Assembly: GCA_025454395.1 (NCBI GenBank)
Contig: JALOOM010000005.1
Location: 1-64,000 of the forward strand
Origin: Elainella sp. Prado103
GTDB taxonomy: Bacteria; Cyanobacteriota; Cyanobacteriia; Elainellales; Elainellaceae
DNA length: 64,000 bases
Direction: 5' to 3'
Every line of letters begins with the position of its first letter. Position 1 is the stretch's first letter. Made by a program: the position numbers and the translations under genes. Below, piece after piece: positions 57,001-64,000 of this stretch. The notes beneath the pieces are model-generated. The model was not told the DNA's origin, did not search any database, and worked only from the letters and a program-made list of their open reading frames with translations.

Positions 57001-57080
57001 TCTTCCGGACGAAGGTTGAGCCAGCGCAGCCACCAACCGCTTGCAGTACTCTGTTTTGATTGGGATGGAATCCGGTTCAT
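54060..57080 (-). CDS. Nucleotide-translocase-like membrane protein with HEAT-repeat tail
   Basis: 1006 residues. The first 440 carry about 12 membrane helices related to ATP/ADP translocase (NTT) and MFS proteins: ERTFLMFAFYTLSSVGVLWLEVSIAALFLRDYG, RTYPLISSGILAADVVSG, LLKFIDELLRYTLVASTGPVLFQPLP. From about 460 to 930 is a cytosolic array of HEAT-like repeats (VLGCRALGDTDYLQSLRLYIKPLLQDQSVHVRCAVLDVIAA, PMIVRQQAWMTIGQIGTPEAIDILV). The end (about 970-1006) is Ser/Pro-rich and disordered. Substrate unknown; the HEAT tail suggests partner binding or regulation. A cyclic-nucleotide-binding protein is encoded just downstream. Confidence 0.85.
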   Translation of the reverse strand: MNRIPSQSKQSTASGWWLRWLNLRPEESERTFLMFAFYTLSSVGVLWLEVSIAALFLRDYGSESLPWIYIASAAIGTGIGVIYSWLQKVLPLRHVLVLTAFLMALPLFVFRAGMSPILLGSSAIFLTRLWLEAIYVINEVNTSITANQLFTIREIKRTYPLISSGILAADVVSGLSFPLLRNWVGLSNLIVLAGLMLCGGAAVLLYLTQTYQSFFPEASRQRSSDKPGTATQRRVQGKLQRYIWLVMAVFVVLQVLLLLVDFQYLSQLEQNISVETIADFLALFGACLGAVELLTQWFVSGRVVEQFGIFRVAQFSPIVILGLSSLVLVQLIPIFIGIVLLKFIDELLRYTLVASTGPVLFQPLPEAQRSQVQADVRGIAEPISTGLTGLIMLLIIWLFRQAGLSTELAQQWQSLVFLFWTALLAAGWLLIVVKLRSKYLDVLVLSADWGQLRLSQVDVQGLKRELEEVLKRPNNVFDRESYIELLIRTDPKTAGSMLAPLLQTLSPELQRQTLEGMLQYPSPAYTDSVKSLLQSSTRAEVKAAAMRYLWLTDGQPNVPALRIYLEPTVNPILRSTAAALMLRLGKPQEKAAATDVLRRMLTHKQTQERVLGCRALGDTDYLQSLRLYIKPLLQDQSVHVRCAVLDVIAATRAEDYYGSLLRGLYYPQTRESAQHALVRLENDAIPLLQDVAEDPYKPMIVRQQAWMTIGQIGTPEAIDILVTRLITSWGVTRKTLLRVLLRLPHESGIEAGIDRLGRSGIETLIMQELQFLAQIYAARLDLAPAAETAEVQLLQRALRDSEADGIERLFLLMQFLYDVGAIRAAAFSLQSDSEEEVDRGLEILDNTLDIPKKQTLLKVLDTQSETEKLHYLAEFITYRPMKPYQRLRYLIELRHFLSDWVVACCFHVARTSRWSLSTDQTAAGLRSPVGFVREAVLLYLRAASPKALRQILPSLKTETDPLVFAQVRRLMAELGLDPPPFIDRSNRQSPSAPSGSGASSTPADLI

Positions 57081-57473
57081 GCTGTCCTGTCGCTCCTGGC
57101 TGGTGGTTGGGTTTCTCCACTGGCGCTCTGCAAAAGGTACCGCGAAAGGTACTGCGACCCATACGGCAACTCATACGGCAACTCATACGGCTGATGGCGC
57201 TGCCTACTATCTAATCATGCTCTTGGATCGAATCATGAGCTTGGTTATTCTGGGTAATGTTTGCCTGGAATGCTTGCCTGGCATATTTGACAATTTTTGA
57301 TTATTCATAAAAAAATTCTGCCTGCTACTGGAATTCAGAGCAAGACAGAACTGGGAGTTGAGGATCGCCCTCAACTGATGATTGAGATCAAGCTGATAGA
57401 GTGCCAGCGTATGCGGCGGAACCTTGCCCAGCAAAATTCGCTCTTCATCAGTCGGTGGAGCCAGACCAGCAAT
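57081..57473. other. Intergenic region between the translocase-like gene and infC
   Basis: 393 bp. It contains a 12-bp unit CATACGGCAACT (57160-57183, two copies plus a partial third) just upstream of the translocase-like gene. A 103-codon plus-strand frame through the region looks spurious. The infC terminator should be here but was not resolved. Confidence 0.45.
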
Positions 57474-58001
57474 CTACTTCTTCGGTGAAAGCATCATGAT
57501 CATATTTTTGCCTTCTCGCTTCGGAGCCTGCTGAATCTCCGCCACATTCTGTAGATCGGTGGCCATCCGCATGAGCAGCGTCTCAGCCAAATCACTATGT
57601 TGGCTTTCCCGACCCCGAAACATCACCGTTGCTTTGACTTTATCCCCATCGCCTAAAAAGCCCTGGGCACGCTTCACCAAAACCTGATAGTCATGATCTT
57701 CAATTTTGTAGCGCATTTTCACTTCTTTGACATCAGAAGTATGTTGCTTCTTACGAGCTTCTCGCGCTTTTTTCTCTTGCTCAAACTTAAATTTGCCGTA
57801 GTCCATAATCCGGCAAACGGGCGGGTCAGCCTTATCGCTCACCAGCACCAAGTCAAGCTCCTTTTCTTCGGCAAGTCTCAGCGCATCTCGCGGCACCATA
57901 ATACCAAGCTGGCTACCGTCGCTGTCGATCACACGAATCTTGGGAAAGCGAATCCGTTCGTTAATGGTTGGTAAATCTCGATTGGGTTTGGTCAAAGCCA
58001 T
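57474..58001 (-). CDS. infC: Translation initiation factor IF-3
   Basis: 175 residues from ATG 58001, the start expected for cyanobacterial IF-3 (the frame extends to 58166, adding 55 residues unlike the family). The N-domain ([63 protein letters not shown]) and linker ([21 protein letters not shown]) precede the C-domain ([29 protein letters not shown]). It binds the 30S subunit and checks start-codon pairing. It is apparently alone, without rpmI-rplT. Confidence 0.96.
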   Translation of the reverse strand: MALTKPNRDLPTINERIRFPKIRVIDSDGSQLGIMVPRDALRLAEEKELDLVLVSDKADPPVCRIMDYGKFKFEQEKKAREARKKQHTSDVKEVKMRYKIEDHDYQVLVKRAQGFLGDGDKVKATVMFRGRESQHSDLAETLLMRMATDLQNVAEIQQAPKREGKNMIMMLSPKK

Positions 58002-58327
58002 GGGCAGTTGATATTCGTCCTCTTTTTGCGTTGATAGTTGTGTATCGGTAACTTTATGTATCTTTACGGCTTGACAACTTGGGCTAAAAAGAGCCTTCAG
58101 TTTCAACCCGTAAGGAAGATTTCGAAGCATTGCTGAGCTGTTACTCAGATTTAAGCGAGATAACAAATATGTTAAGCCCCACCACCAAAAGTGGAACTAT
58201 AGATTTGTTACATGCTGCTATTTTAGCCGTGAGAACAGACTTCCTGTCCACACCGATCGAGTGATTTCAGATTTGAACCACTGAGATTTACGGTCTTGAT
58301 CCTCTTCTTCATCCCAAATCCCCTGAC

Positions 58328-59068
58328 ATGCAGTCCTGGCTTCGATCGATTCGCTTCTTTTCCCATCGTTTTGCTGACTTGTGGTTGCAGTCTACCTGTC
58401 CACTTTGCCAGCGATCGGCTTCGCAACCGCTTTGCCCAGCTTGTGAACGACAACTCCATCAGCTACAAATTCCATCGGATCAGCAAAGCTGGCAGCCACC
58501 TATTCCCGTTTTCGCCTGGGGATATTACGGCGGCAGCCTTAAGCGAGCCATCGCAGCTTTAAAATATGATGCTCAGCCTCAACTGGCCCGCCCACTGGGA
58601 GATTGGTTAGGGCAATCCTGGTTGAGCTATCACTGTTTCAATCAGCGATCCCAGGAATCCCAGCAGTTAAATCAGCGATCCCCGCGATCCCTAATCGTCG
58701 TGCCGATTCCACTACATCCCCAAAAACAGCAGCAACGGGGATTTAACCAGGCAGAACTACTCGCCCAAAGCTTTTGCCAGCGCACTGGTTTACCCCTATT
58801 TGCGGCTGGATTACATCGCGATCGAGAGACGGTGGCTCAGTTTGGTCTTTCTGCCAGCGATCGAAAAACAAATCTGGCGGGTGCATTCTCGGTGAACCCG
58901 GATTTGCGGCGACGCTTCCCCCAGGCTGCGGTACTGTTGCTGGATGATATTTATACGACGGGAGCCACCGCAAACCAGGCAACCGCGATCCTGCGACGGC
59001 ACCAGATCTCGGTTTGTGGAATCGTGGCTCTGGCTAAGGCAACTGCCCATCCGGCAGCATCACCCTAA
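58328..59068 (+). CDS. comF: ComF-family phosphoribosyltransferase-like protein
   Basis: 246 residues. An N-terminal zinc-binding Cys cluster (CPLC and CPAC, about 24-40) precedes a phosphoribosyltransferase domain with ALKYDAQPQLARPLGDWL, VPIPLHPQKQQQRGFNQAELLAQ and the PRPP loop VLLLDDIYTTGATANQA (about 199-216). ComF/GntX proteins are linked to DNA uptake in naturally transformable bacteria, including some cyanobacteria; the biochemical role is unsettled. A tract with two imperfect NQRSQ/NQRSP copies (about 103-122) is a degenerate repeat. Confidence 0.9.
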   Translation: MQSWLRSIRFFSHRFADLWLQSTCPLCQRSASQPLCPACERQLHQLQIPSDQQSWQPPIPVFAWGYYGGSLKRAIAALKYDAQPQLARPLGDWLGQSWLSYHCFNQRSQESQQLNQRSPRSLIVVPIPLHPQKQQQRGFNQAELLAQSFCQRTGLPLFAAGLHRDRETVAQFGLSASDRKTNLAGAFSVNPDLRRRFPQAAVLLLDDIYTTGATANQATAILRRHQISVCGIVALAKATAHPAASP

Positions 59069-59177
59069 AAGATCGGGAAAGATCAGGAAAGATCGGGAAA
59101 CCACCCTCAATCGGTCTCTGCATTGAGTCGTGGATCGCCCTAGAATTAAGTTGTCTTTCTCCTGCTGAGTTTCAGCT

Positions 59178-59915
59178 ATGCAGTTTGCCCATCTTTATCC
59201 CTGGGTTCATCGGTTATTAAAACCTACGTTTCCAGAATGCCTTTGGACAGGCGAATCCGGTTCTAAAACGATCGCCCTCACCTTCGATGATGGGCCCCAT
59301 CCCACCCATACCCCCCAACTGCTAGAAGTGTTAGCTCGCTATCAAGTCCCGGCTAGCTTTTTTTGGCTGGGTGCTTGTGTAGATCGATCGCCCCAAGTGG
59401 CTCGATCGGTCTGGCAACAGGGGCACTGGCTAGGATTGCATGGTTATCACCACGCTTCTTTTCCCATGCTCTCTTTAACGGATTTGCAGCAGAGCCTGAT
59501 CCAAACCCAGACTGCAATCTCAGTGGCTTGCGATCTTGATCGAGCCGAAGTGCAGCAACGCATTCGAGATGTGCGCCCGCCCAACGGTGTCTTCACGCCT
59601 CAGATTTTACGATCGCTGCAAGCCTGGAACTATCGACCTGTGATGTGGAGTGTGGTGCCGGAAGATTGGGTGAGACCAGGGGTACAAGTGGCGGCACAGC
59701 GAGTGCTACAACAAACCCAAAATGGATCGCTGATTGTGCTGCATGATGGTTACTGTGGTGGGGAAGATGTGGCGGCAACGGTGGCCATGATCATTCCGAC
59801 TTTGTTAGATCAGGGCTACCAGTTTGTGACGATCGATCAATTTTGGCACGATCGGTTTTGGCACGATCGGTTTTGGCAAAGTCATCCGCAACCGTTCACG
59901 GGTTCAACTGCGTAG
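59178..59915 (+). CDS. Polysaccharide deacetylase (NodB-like, CE4)
   Basis: 245 residues. Motif 1 TFDDGPHPTHTP (about 34-45) supplies the catalytic and metal Asp, motif 2 HGYHH (about 88-92) the two metal His, motif 3 RPPNGVFTP (about 134-142), with VMWSVVPEDWVRPG and IVLHDGYCGGEDVAATV later. There is no signal peptide, although a short hydrophobic start is present. CE4 enzymes remove N-acetyl groups from chitin-like or peptidoglycan sugars. The C-terminus has FWHDR twice and a partial third from a 15-bp repeat at 59841-59870. Its end overlaps that of the convergent CPBP gene by 12 bp. Confidence 0.9.
   Translation: MQFAHLYPWVHRLLKPTFPECLWTGESGSKTIALTFDDGPHPTHTPQLLEVLARYQVPASFFWLGACVDRSPQVARSVWQQGHWLGLHGYHHASFPMLSLTDLQQSLIQTQTAISVACDLDRAEVQQRIRDVRPPNGVFTPQILRSLQAWNYRPVMWSVVPEDWVRPGVQVAAQRVLQQTQNGSLIVLHDGYCGGEDVAATVAMIIPTLLDQGYQFVTIDQFWHDRFWHDRFWQSHPQPFTGSTA
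59841..59870. repeat. 15-bp tandem repeat, two copies plus partial (FWHDR codons)
   Basis: Two exact copies of TTTTGGCACGATCGG in frame at the 3' end of the deacetylase gene, followed by a partial third copy. Confidence 0.88.
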
Positions 59916-60485
59916 CTTCCACAAACTGCTTGAAACCAAATTCGTGGTGATATGTGCCACAATCGGCACTAACAGATTGCCACTATAAATGGCACTGAGC
60001 CCAAGCACGGCACCGATCACGGAAGCCCAGACCACATAAGACCAATGCTGACTGCCGCTAAAATGCAGGATCCCAAAGCAAAGACTGGAGATTGCCAGAC
60101 CAAACCAAGTGAGGCCGATCGCGGGCAACATCACGCCTCGAAACAGTAGTTCTTCGCTCAAACCTGGTAGCAACCCTAGCCAGATTAAGTCCGGTAGGGC
60201 GAGCGGGGTAATCACCAGTTCTAGGTAGTAATCTGCACTTTGACGATAGGCAGCCCAGAGCCGATAGAGCAGCGAACTGGCAGCCGTAATCCCCAATCCA
60301 ACTCCCCATCCAATCAAAACTGCTTGGCTCGACCACTGAACCGAGAGCATGTCTGCCGAAGCGTCTAGTACCAGCCAAAGACGGGCGATCAACAGCAATA
60401 CGACGGCCGTCACCCCCATGGCAATTAAAATTTGCACACGGCTGAGCGATTCGAGATTGGGGTTGGGAGAACTGGGTTCAGACAC
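59904..60485 (-). CDS. CPBP-family intramembrane metalloprotease
   Basis: 193 residues starting at GTG, with about six membrane helices. EELLFRG (near 110), FGILHFSG and HITTNLV give the Glu-Glu, Arg and His residues of the CPBP/ABI fold, whose members include the CAAX-processing Rce1. It is 33 bp after the DUF3326 gene in the same direction, probably one operon. The substrate is unknown. Confidence 0.9.
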   Translation of the reverse strand: MSEPSSPNPNLESLSRVQILIAMGVTAVVLLLIARLWLVLDASADMLSVQWSSQAVLIGWGVGLGITAASSLLYRLWAAYRQSADYYLELVITPLALPDLIWLGLLPGLSEELLFRGVMLPAIGLTWFGLAISSLCFGILHFSGSQHWSYVVWASVIGAVLGLSAIYSGNLLVPIVAHITTNLVSSSLWKLRS

Positions 60486-60518
60486 AATGACAACCTAATG
60501 AAAAGCAAATTAGAGAAC

Positions 60519-61628
60519 CTAATGAAGACGATTTGACCCGATCGATTCCCCTGAGGATTGATCGTAGAGCCGAATCGGATCGATCTGAGCGGTTAATGAC
60601 TGAGGGTTCAGCCCAGACCGCAAGGCGGCAATTGCGCCGATCGCTTCCAGATAGGAATGAACCGATAGCCGAGCGATCCCCAATTGATCGGCCGTGACAT
60701 GCAGTTGGGTGGTATTTTCTCGCACTGTAATAATTTGGGTGGGAGTTTGGCTGAGGCTGAGCACGGCACTGCCCCCACAAGCGGTCTCCGGCACCACCAG
60801 CACATCCACTTGCTCTGCCCAGATATCCGTAGACTGGAGACGACTGTGCCGATCGATCAACTGGGGAGCCTGACTTAATCCCACCAACACACAGGGTAGG
60901 AAGGTGTAGCCCAACTCCTCAGCCGCCGATCGGGGAGACAGATCGGGATCGATCGGCAGGGGAGACAACGCGGGGGCATGGGCACAGGGCAGGCGGAAAG
61001 TGCGAACAACTAAGTGGCTAATGATCGCTTCCGCTCCGGCTAAACAATCGACCCCTTGACCATGCCGGTATTCCTGCAAGGCCAAGCTACCGACATCATC
61101 CGGAAACCGAGCCACTACAGCAATGGCTTCGGCTTTGGCATCATGCTTGAGTTTTTCGACCGCCCGCAGCAAACTATCGGGATGTTGAATCGTGCCCCAA
61201 GTGGTGCCAGAGTCAGCCGTTTTTAAGGTGACTCCCAAGGGCTGATCAGTCATGACATAATCGGTGAGGCTTAACCCCAAGGTGGCCTTGGCTGCATCTG
61301 CAACTTGTAGGTGGCGCAGACGGAGATCGGGCTCGATCGCCTGATCCAGCACCAAACCAATCCGATTTTGTCGCACAGGTCGCAATCCCCACTCACCGGC
61401 GGCAAACTGGTCTAGACCGTAACCTTCGGTGTATAGCGCATTAGACAATGGCCAGTAAAGCTGGGCTCCATTCAATACGTTCGGATGGGTGATCAGCCGA
61501 TCGACGACTTGGGACAGTCCTCTGGCCACCGGCAAAGCATCTCCTGCATAGCCACCGATTGCGGCTCCCACTCCTGTAGGAACGATCAGGATCGCGGTAT
61601 AAGGTCGTCGTACAGGATCCAAACTCAA
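60519..61628 (-). CDS. DUF3326-domain protein
   Basis: 369 residues. VPTGVGAAIGGYAGDALPVARGLSQVVDRLITHPNVLNGAQLYWPL, the NRIGLVLDQAI segment, VARFPDD and RSAAEELGYTFLPCVLVGLSQAPQLI are recognisable as the DUF3326 family of cyanobacteria and plants; function unknown. The start is TTG at 61628, supported by AAGAGG six bases upstream (61635-61640), and matches the usual beginning just before RPYTAILIVPTG. Confidence 0.85.
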   Translation of the reverse strand: MSLDPVRRPYTAILIVPTGVGAAIGGYAGDALPVARGLSQVVDRLITHPNVLNGAQLYWPLSNALYTEGYGLDQFAAGEWGLRPVRQNRIGLVLDQAIEPDLRLRHLQVADAAKATLGLSLTDYVMTDQPLGVTLKTADSGTTWGTIQHPDSLLRAVEKLKHDAKAEAIAVVARFPDDVGSLALQEYRHGQGVDCLAGAEAIISHLVVRTFRLPCAHAPALSPLPIDPDLSPRSAAEELGYTFLPCVLVGLSQAPQLIDRHSRLQSTDIWAEQVDVLVVPETACGGSAVLSLSQTPTQIITVRENTTQLHVTADQLGIARLSVHSYLEAIGAIAALRSGLNPQSLTAQIDPIRLYDQSSGESIGSNRLH

Positions 61629-61666
61629 AACAAACCTCTTGCAGACAATCGCTTAGCCTCAAAATG

Positions 61667-61710
61667 CTGGGCTAAGACTGGACTGATACTGGGCTAAGAC
61701 TGGACTAATA
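61667..61710. repeat. 22-bp tandem repeat, two copies
   Basis: Two copies of a 22-bp unit containing GGGCTAAGACTGGACT, one mismatch, between the DUF3326 start and the small gene downstream of the ferredoxin gene. Confidence 0.88.
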
Positions 61711-61726
61711 CCGACTGGTGAGCGGC

Positions 61727-61936
61727 TCACACCCAAGTCGTTACAACTGAAATCCATGGCTCAGTCTCACGAGTCACTACCGCTTCTACCGTCACCTTGC
61801 CCCGCTCCGGTTCAACTGCCACGATCGCCCACCGGAGAGGATCGCCCATGGGTTGAAGAGCATCCAGAATGCGACGCTGGAGTGCGCTTGCCGGATGGCA
61901 TAAATCCAACTCAAGACTAAGGAAATGAGTTTGCAT
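61727..61936 (-). CDS. Small conserved-looking protein (69 residues)
   Basis: From ATG 61936: MQTHFLSLELDLCHPAS, ILDALQPMGDPLRWAIVAVEPERGKVTVEAVVTRE, a compact alpha/beta pattern. The reading frame extends upstream over three 14-bp tandem copies (61951-61992), which is a reason to prefer the later ATG. Lies about 60 bp after the ferredoxin gene, same strand, and is probably co-transcribed with it. Function unknown. Confidence 0.7.
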   Translation of the reverse strand: MQTHFLSLELDLCHPASALQRRILDALQPMGDPLRWAIVAVEPERGKVTVEAVVTRETEPWISVVTTWV

Positions 61937-61997
61937 CAGGTCTACTGCGATAGCGGGATTCGGGTAGCGGGATTCAGGTAGCACAATTCAGGCACAG

Positions 61998-62327
61998 CTA
62001 CTTCTTCTGCTGAAACTGACCAAACTGAAGCTGATACACCGTATCCTCTTTGTCAGCTTCGATCTTCAAGTTGGATCGGGGATAGGACACGCAGAGTAGT
62101 GCATAGCCCTGAGATTGGAGTTCAGGACTGACTCCCATGCCTTCTGTTTGATCCACTTCGCCTGCCAAAATTTGGGCTGCACAAGTTGTACAAACGCCCG
62201 CGCTGCAAGAAAAGGGCAGATCAAGACCAGCCGCTTGAGCTGCCGCGAGCACCGTTTCGTCTTCGGCAACTTGCAGCAGATGGGAAGTGCCTGCATGAAG
62301 AATTTCAACCTGGTAGGTATTTGCCAT
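61998..62327 (-). CDS. Plant-type [2Fe-2S] ferredoxin
   Basis: 109 residues with cluster ligands Cys41, Cys46, Cys49 and Cys79 in CSAGVCTTC and ALLC, the spacing of photosynthetic ferredoxins. It is longer at the C-terminus than the main PetF (extra QFGQFQQKK) and less acidic around the cluster, so it is likely one of the minor cyanobacterial ferredoxins rather than the photosystem I acceptor. Neighbours do not reveal a partner. Confidence 0.92.
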   Translation of the reverse strand: MANTYQVEILHAGTSHLLQVAEDETVLAAAQAAGLDLPFSCSAGVCTTCAAQILAGEVDQTEGMGVSPELQSQGYALLCVSYPRSNLKIEADKEDTVYQLQFGQFQQKK

Positions 62328-62411
62328 AACAACACAAAGCGGGGATCATGCCCCACCGATCCAATTCAATAGTGACCTCTTTAACCAATAGCAGATTGGA
62401 GACGCATCCGA

Positions 62412-62459
62412 CCAAATCTCGATCCAAATTTCGATCCAAATTTCGATCCAAATCTCGAT
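62412..62459. repeat. 12-bp tandem repeat, four copies
   Basis: Four copies of CCAAATCTCGAT (the middle two with T for C), upstream of the ferredoxin gene and possibly in its promoter. Confidence 0.9.
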
Positions 62460-62475
62460 CGAAGAATTGACCGTT

Positions 62476-62664
62476 TTACAGAGCGGGGAAGGTGCGTTTG
62501 AATTCTTCAATCAGCTCGTCAATTTCTTCAAGGGCCTGGTTGACATCGATCCGTAAAGTGCCCAAGTTGGGCTGTTCTAAGAGTCGAATCAGGGTTTCGC
62601 GCTTCTGCTCAATGAACTGAACGCGCTGGCGTAAGGCTTGGATATCAGGCTGAGCGTTGGTCAT
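62476..62664 (-). CDS. Small helical protein (62 residues)
   Basis: From ATG 62664: a charged, probably coiled-coil hairpin (IQALRQRVQFIEQKRETLIRLLE, then VNQALEEIDELIEEFKRTF). I recall short cyanobacterial proteins like it without function. Start chosen because MTNAQPD begins the helix-forming part. Confidence 0.7.
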   Translation of the reverse strand: MTNAQPDIQALRQRVQFIEQKRETLIRLLEQPNLGTLRIDVNQALEEIDELIEEFKRTFPAL

Positions 62665-62716
62665 AATGCCTCGTTTTGACTGGGTTTGTGAACTCACTCT
62701 GGGGAAATCTGGTCAC

Positions 62717-62746
62717 CGATGTCTATCGATGTCTATCGATGTCTAT
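62717..62746. repeat. 10-bp tandem repeat, three copies plus partial
   Basis: CGATGTCTAT three times and a variant fourth copy, in the divergent region ahead of the DUF2854 gene. Confidence 0.88.
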
Positions 62747-62849
62747 CAATGTCTAAGGGCGAGCTTGCCCCAAGCCTGATCCAATTCGGATCGGCCGTTA
62801 GAGCCAAGATGGTGAATAATTGTTAAGTATACGATTCACTCCATGCACC

Positions 62850-63425
62850 ATGTTACGTCAAATTTCTTTAGGAACTGTGGGTTTAGTGGTTGGTGGCATC
62901 CTTTCGGTGATCGGATTTGCCGCCTATGCTGGGGATAATGCGACGTTAAACCTGGTGGGTTTTTTCTACGGCATCCCCATTTTATTAGGAGGGTTGGCTC
63001 TCAAATCAGCCGAACTCAAGCCTGTGCCCTATTCTCAACCTTTGTCTCCAGAGGTTCTTGCCCTGCGAGAACAGCAAGCTACCTCAACCCAGAATCAGAT
63101 CCGCAAAGATGTCACCCGTTACCGCTATGGACAGGAGGCCCATCTGGACAGTTCGTTGGAGTATCTGGGTTTAAGCCCTACGGATGAGGAACGGCCGATG
63201 CTGCTGGCGATTCGAGAAGAAGCCACCGATGGAGCCTATACCCTTGTCCTGGAATTTGACTCGCCTTTAATTGATCTGGCTGTCTGGCAGAAAAAACAGG
63301 AAAAGCTCGATCGCTTCTTTGGTCAGGATGTCAAGGTAGTGGTGTCACAGCCCGAAGAAGAGCAAATTGAAGTAGCTCTCATCGCCATGCCGAGCCGTGA
63401 ACCTGAGCCTGTGTCGAACCCTTGA
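62850..63425 (+). CDS. DUF2854-domain membrane protein
   Basis: 191 residues from ATG 62850. Two N-terminal helices (ISLGTVGLVVGGILSVIGFAAYAG and LNLVGFFYGIPILLGGLALKSAE) are followed by a cytosolic domain (VTRYRYGQEAHLDSSLEYLGLSPTDEERPMLLAIREE) conserved in cyanobacteria and plastids as DUF2854. Function unknown. An upstream ATG at 62820 would add ten residues. Confidence 0.88.
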   Translation: MLRQISLGTVGLVVGGILSVIGFAAYAGDNATLNLVGFFYGIPILLGGLALKSAELKPVPYSQPLSPEVLALREQQATSTQNQIRKDVTRYRYGQEAHLDSSLEYLGLSPTDEERPMLLAIREEATDGAYTLVLEFDSPLIDLAVWQKKQEKLDRFFGQDVKVVVSQPEEEQIEVALIAMPSREPEPVSNP

Positions 63426-63484
63426 TCGGTGAAGAACCTGACTTGAGATCTCAATCTCCCGAAAGGCTCAGAAGGTAATCGCCT

Positions 63485-64000
63485 CTAGAAAGCAGATCCA
63501 GGCTGTTTGAGAAACTCGATCTCAGCAGCGGTGCTTGCTCTTTCTAAAATGCGGTTGCGGTGGGGAAAGCGACCAAACTGTTGAATCACCCGTTGGTGGC
63601 GCAGGGCATAGTCGTACACATCAATTAGGTCTGGAGCGGTTTGGGTCAAGGCTTGGAAGAGATCAACCGATCGCTGCTGATCGGTTAAGTCTTCACTGTG
63701 TTCAAACGGTAAATAAACGAAAATTCGCTCGATCGGTAGCAGTTGTTGATCATAGCCTTGCTCTACTGCAAATTGTGCCACTTGCCTGGCCTGAGGATCG
63801 GTCGCAAAAGCTTGGGGGGTATCCCGAAACATGTTGCGAGAAAACTGGTCGAGTAGCAGAATCAACGCCAAGCAACCTTGTGGTGTGTGTCGCCAATGGT
63901 TGAGCTGACCTGCCGCCGCCTGAGTGTAAATGTCTTGAAAATCTCGCTGGATCGCGGCATCTAATTCAGGCTGTTTGCCGAACCAAACTTGGCACCGCCG
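63485..64000 (-). CDS. DUF924-family protein, 5' end beyond the window
   Basis: 172 codons are visible; the frame is open to base 64000, so the start lies outside. VWFGKQPELDAAIQRDFQDIYTQAAAGQLNHWRHTPQGCLALILLLDQFSRNMFRDTPQAFATDPQARQVAQFAVEQGYDQQL and FVYLPFEHSEDLTDQQRSVDLF match DUF924, an all-helical TPR-like family of unknown role. A TTG at 63871 could be mistaken for the start. Confidence 0.92.
   Translation of the reverse strand, partial: RRCQVWFGKQPELDAAIQRDFQDIYTQAAAGQLNHWRHTPQGCLALILLLDQFSRNMFRDTPQAFATDPQARQVAQFAVEQGYDQQLLPIERIFVYLPFEHSEDLTDQQRSVDLFQALTQTAPDLIDVYDYALRHQRVIQQFGRFPHRNRILERASTAAEIEFLKQPGSAF

Overview
The window is chromosomal DNA from a cyanobacterium. This rests on the dense CGATCG/GCGATCGC-type (HIP1-like) hexamers and on gene content: a group 2 RpoD-type sigma factor of the cyanobacterial [12 protein letters not shown] class, a CofH deazaflavin-cofactor enzyme, a candidate petL for the cytochrome b6f complex, a cyanobacterial-type Mrp operon lacking a full-length MrpA, a calcium-dependent-protease (PrcA)-like subtilase, DUF3326, DUF2854 and several small proteins of cyanobacterial type. 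A filamentous, Leptolyngbya-like lineage is my guess only. There is no rRNA, no CRISPR array, no recognisable insertion sequence or prophage.

Layout. 1-5.4 kb: a short-repeat array, then (minus strand) a hybrid histidine kinase followed by a sugar-binding lipoprotein whose 3' end is frameshifted by a 13-bp tandem duplication. 6.2 kb: tRNA-Ser(UGA). 6.4-10.2 kb: metallophosphoesterase, LabA/NYN protein, two-domain rhodanese. 10.4-14.7 kb: glmU, then ftsI and an FtsL-like protein, all envelope and division functions. 14.9-19.2 kb: a seven-gene Mrp cation/proton antiporter operon. 19.4-24.3 kb: cofH, small zinc-ribbon, acetyltransferase, exported protein and the sigma factor. 25.4-29.4 kb: HerA-like ATPase and transketolase. 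29.7-32.4 kb: exported Cys-rich protein and PrcA-like protease. 32.9-37.7 kb: exported helical protein, bolA-grxD pair, DUF6761 protein, an atypical OmpR-type regulator and a MalK/UgpC-type ATPase. 38.4-43.4 kb: a protein with a TIR/deoxyribosyltransferase-like signature, petL, a CbiG/CobE-like protein and an RTX-tailed subtilase. 44.2-51.4 kb: a giant multi-PAS hybrid kinase and a PPC-domain repeat protein. 51.6-58.0 kb: NurA, DUF427, a cyclic-nucleotide-binding protein, a nucleotide-translocase-like membrane protein with a HEAT tail, infC. 58.3-64 kb: comF, polysaccharide deacetylase, CPBP protease, DUF3326, ferredoxin, DUF2854 and a partial DUF924 gene.

The most striking theme is mutational. 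More than 25 short tandem direct-repeat arrays (2-5 copies, units 10-30 bp) are scattered through the window. In intergenic DNA the unit lengths are irregular (10, 11, 12, 13, 14, 16, 17, 18, 19, 22, 24 bp). Within genes almost every unit is exactly 15 bp (once 30 bp), so reading frame is kept. The exception is the 13-bp duplication that breaks the 3' end of the sugar-binding-protein gene. One array sits inside the ATPase domain of that protein's presumed partner kinase.

Signalling genes carry other oddities: two receiver domains have the phospho-accepting Asp replaced (Asn in the OmpR-type regulator, Glu in the first receiver of the giant kinase).
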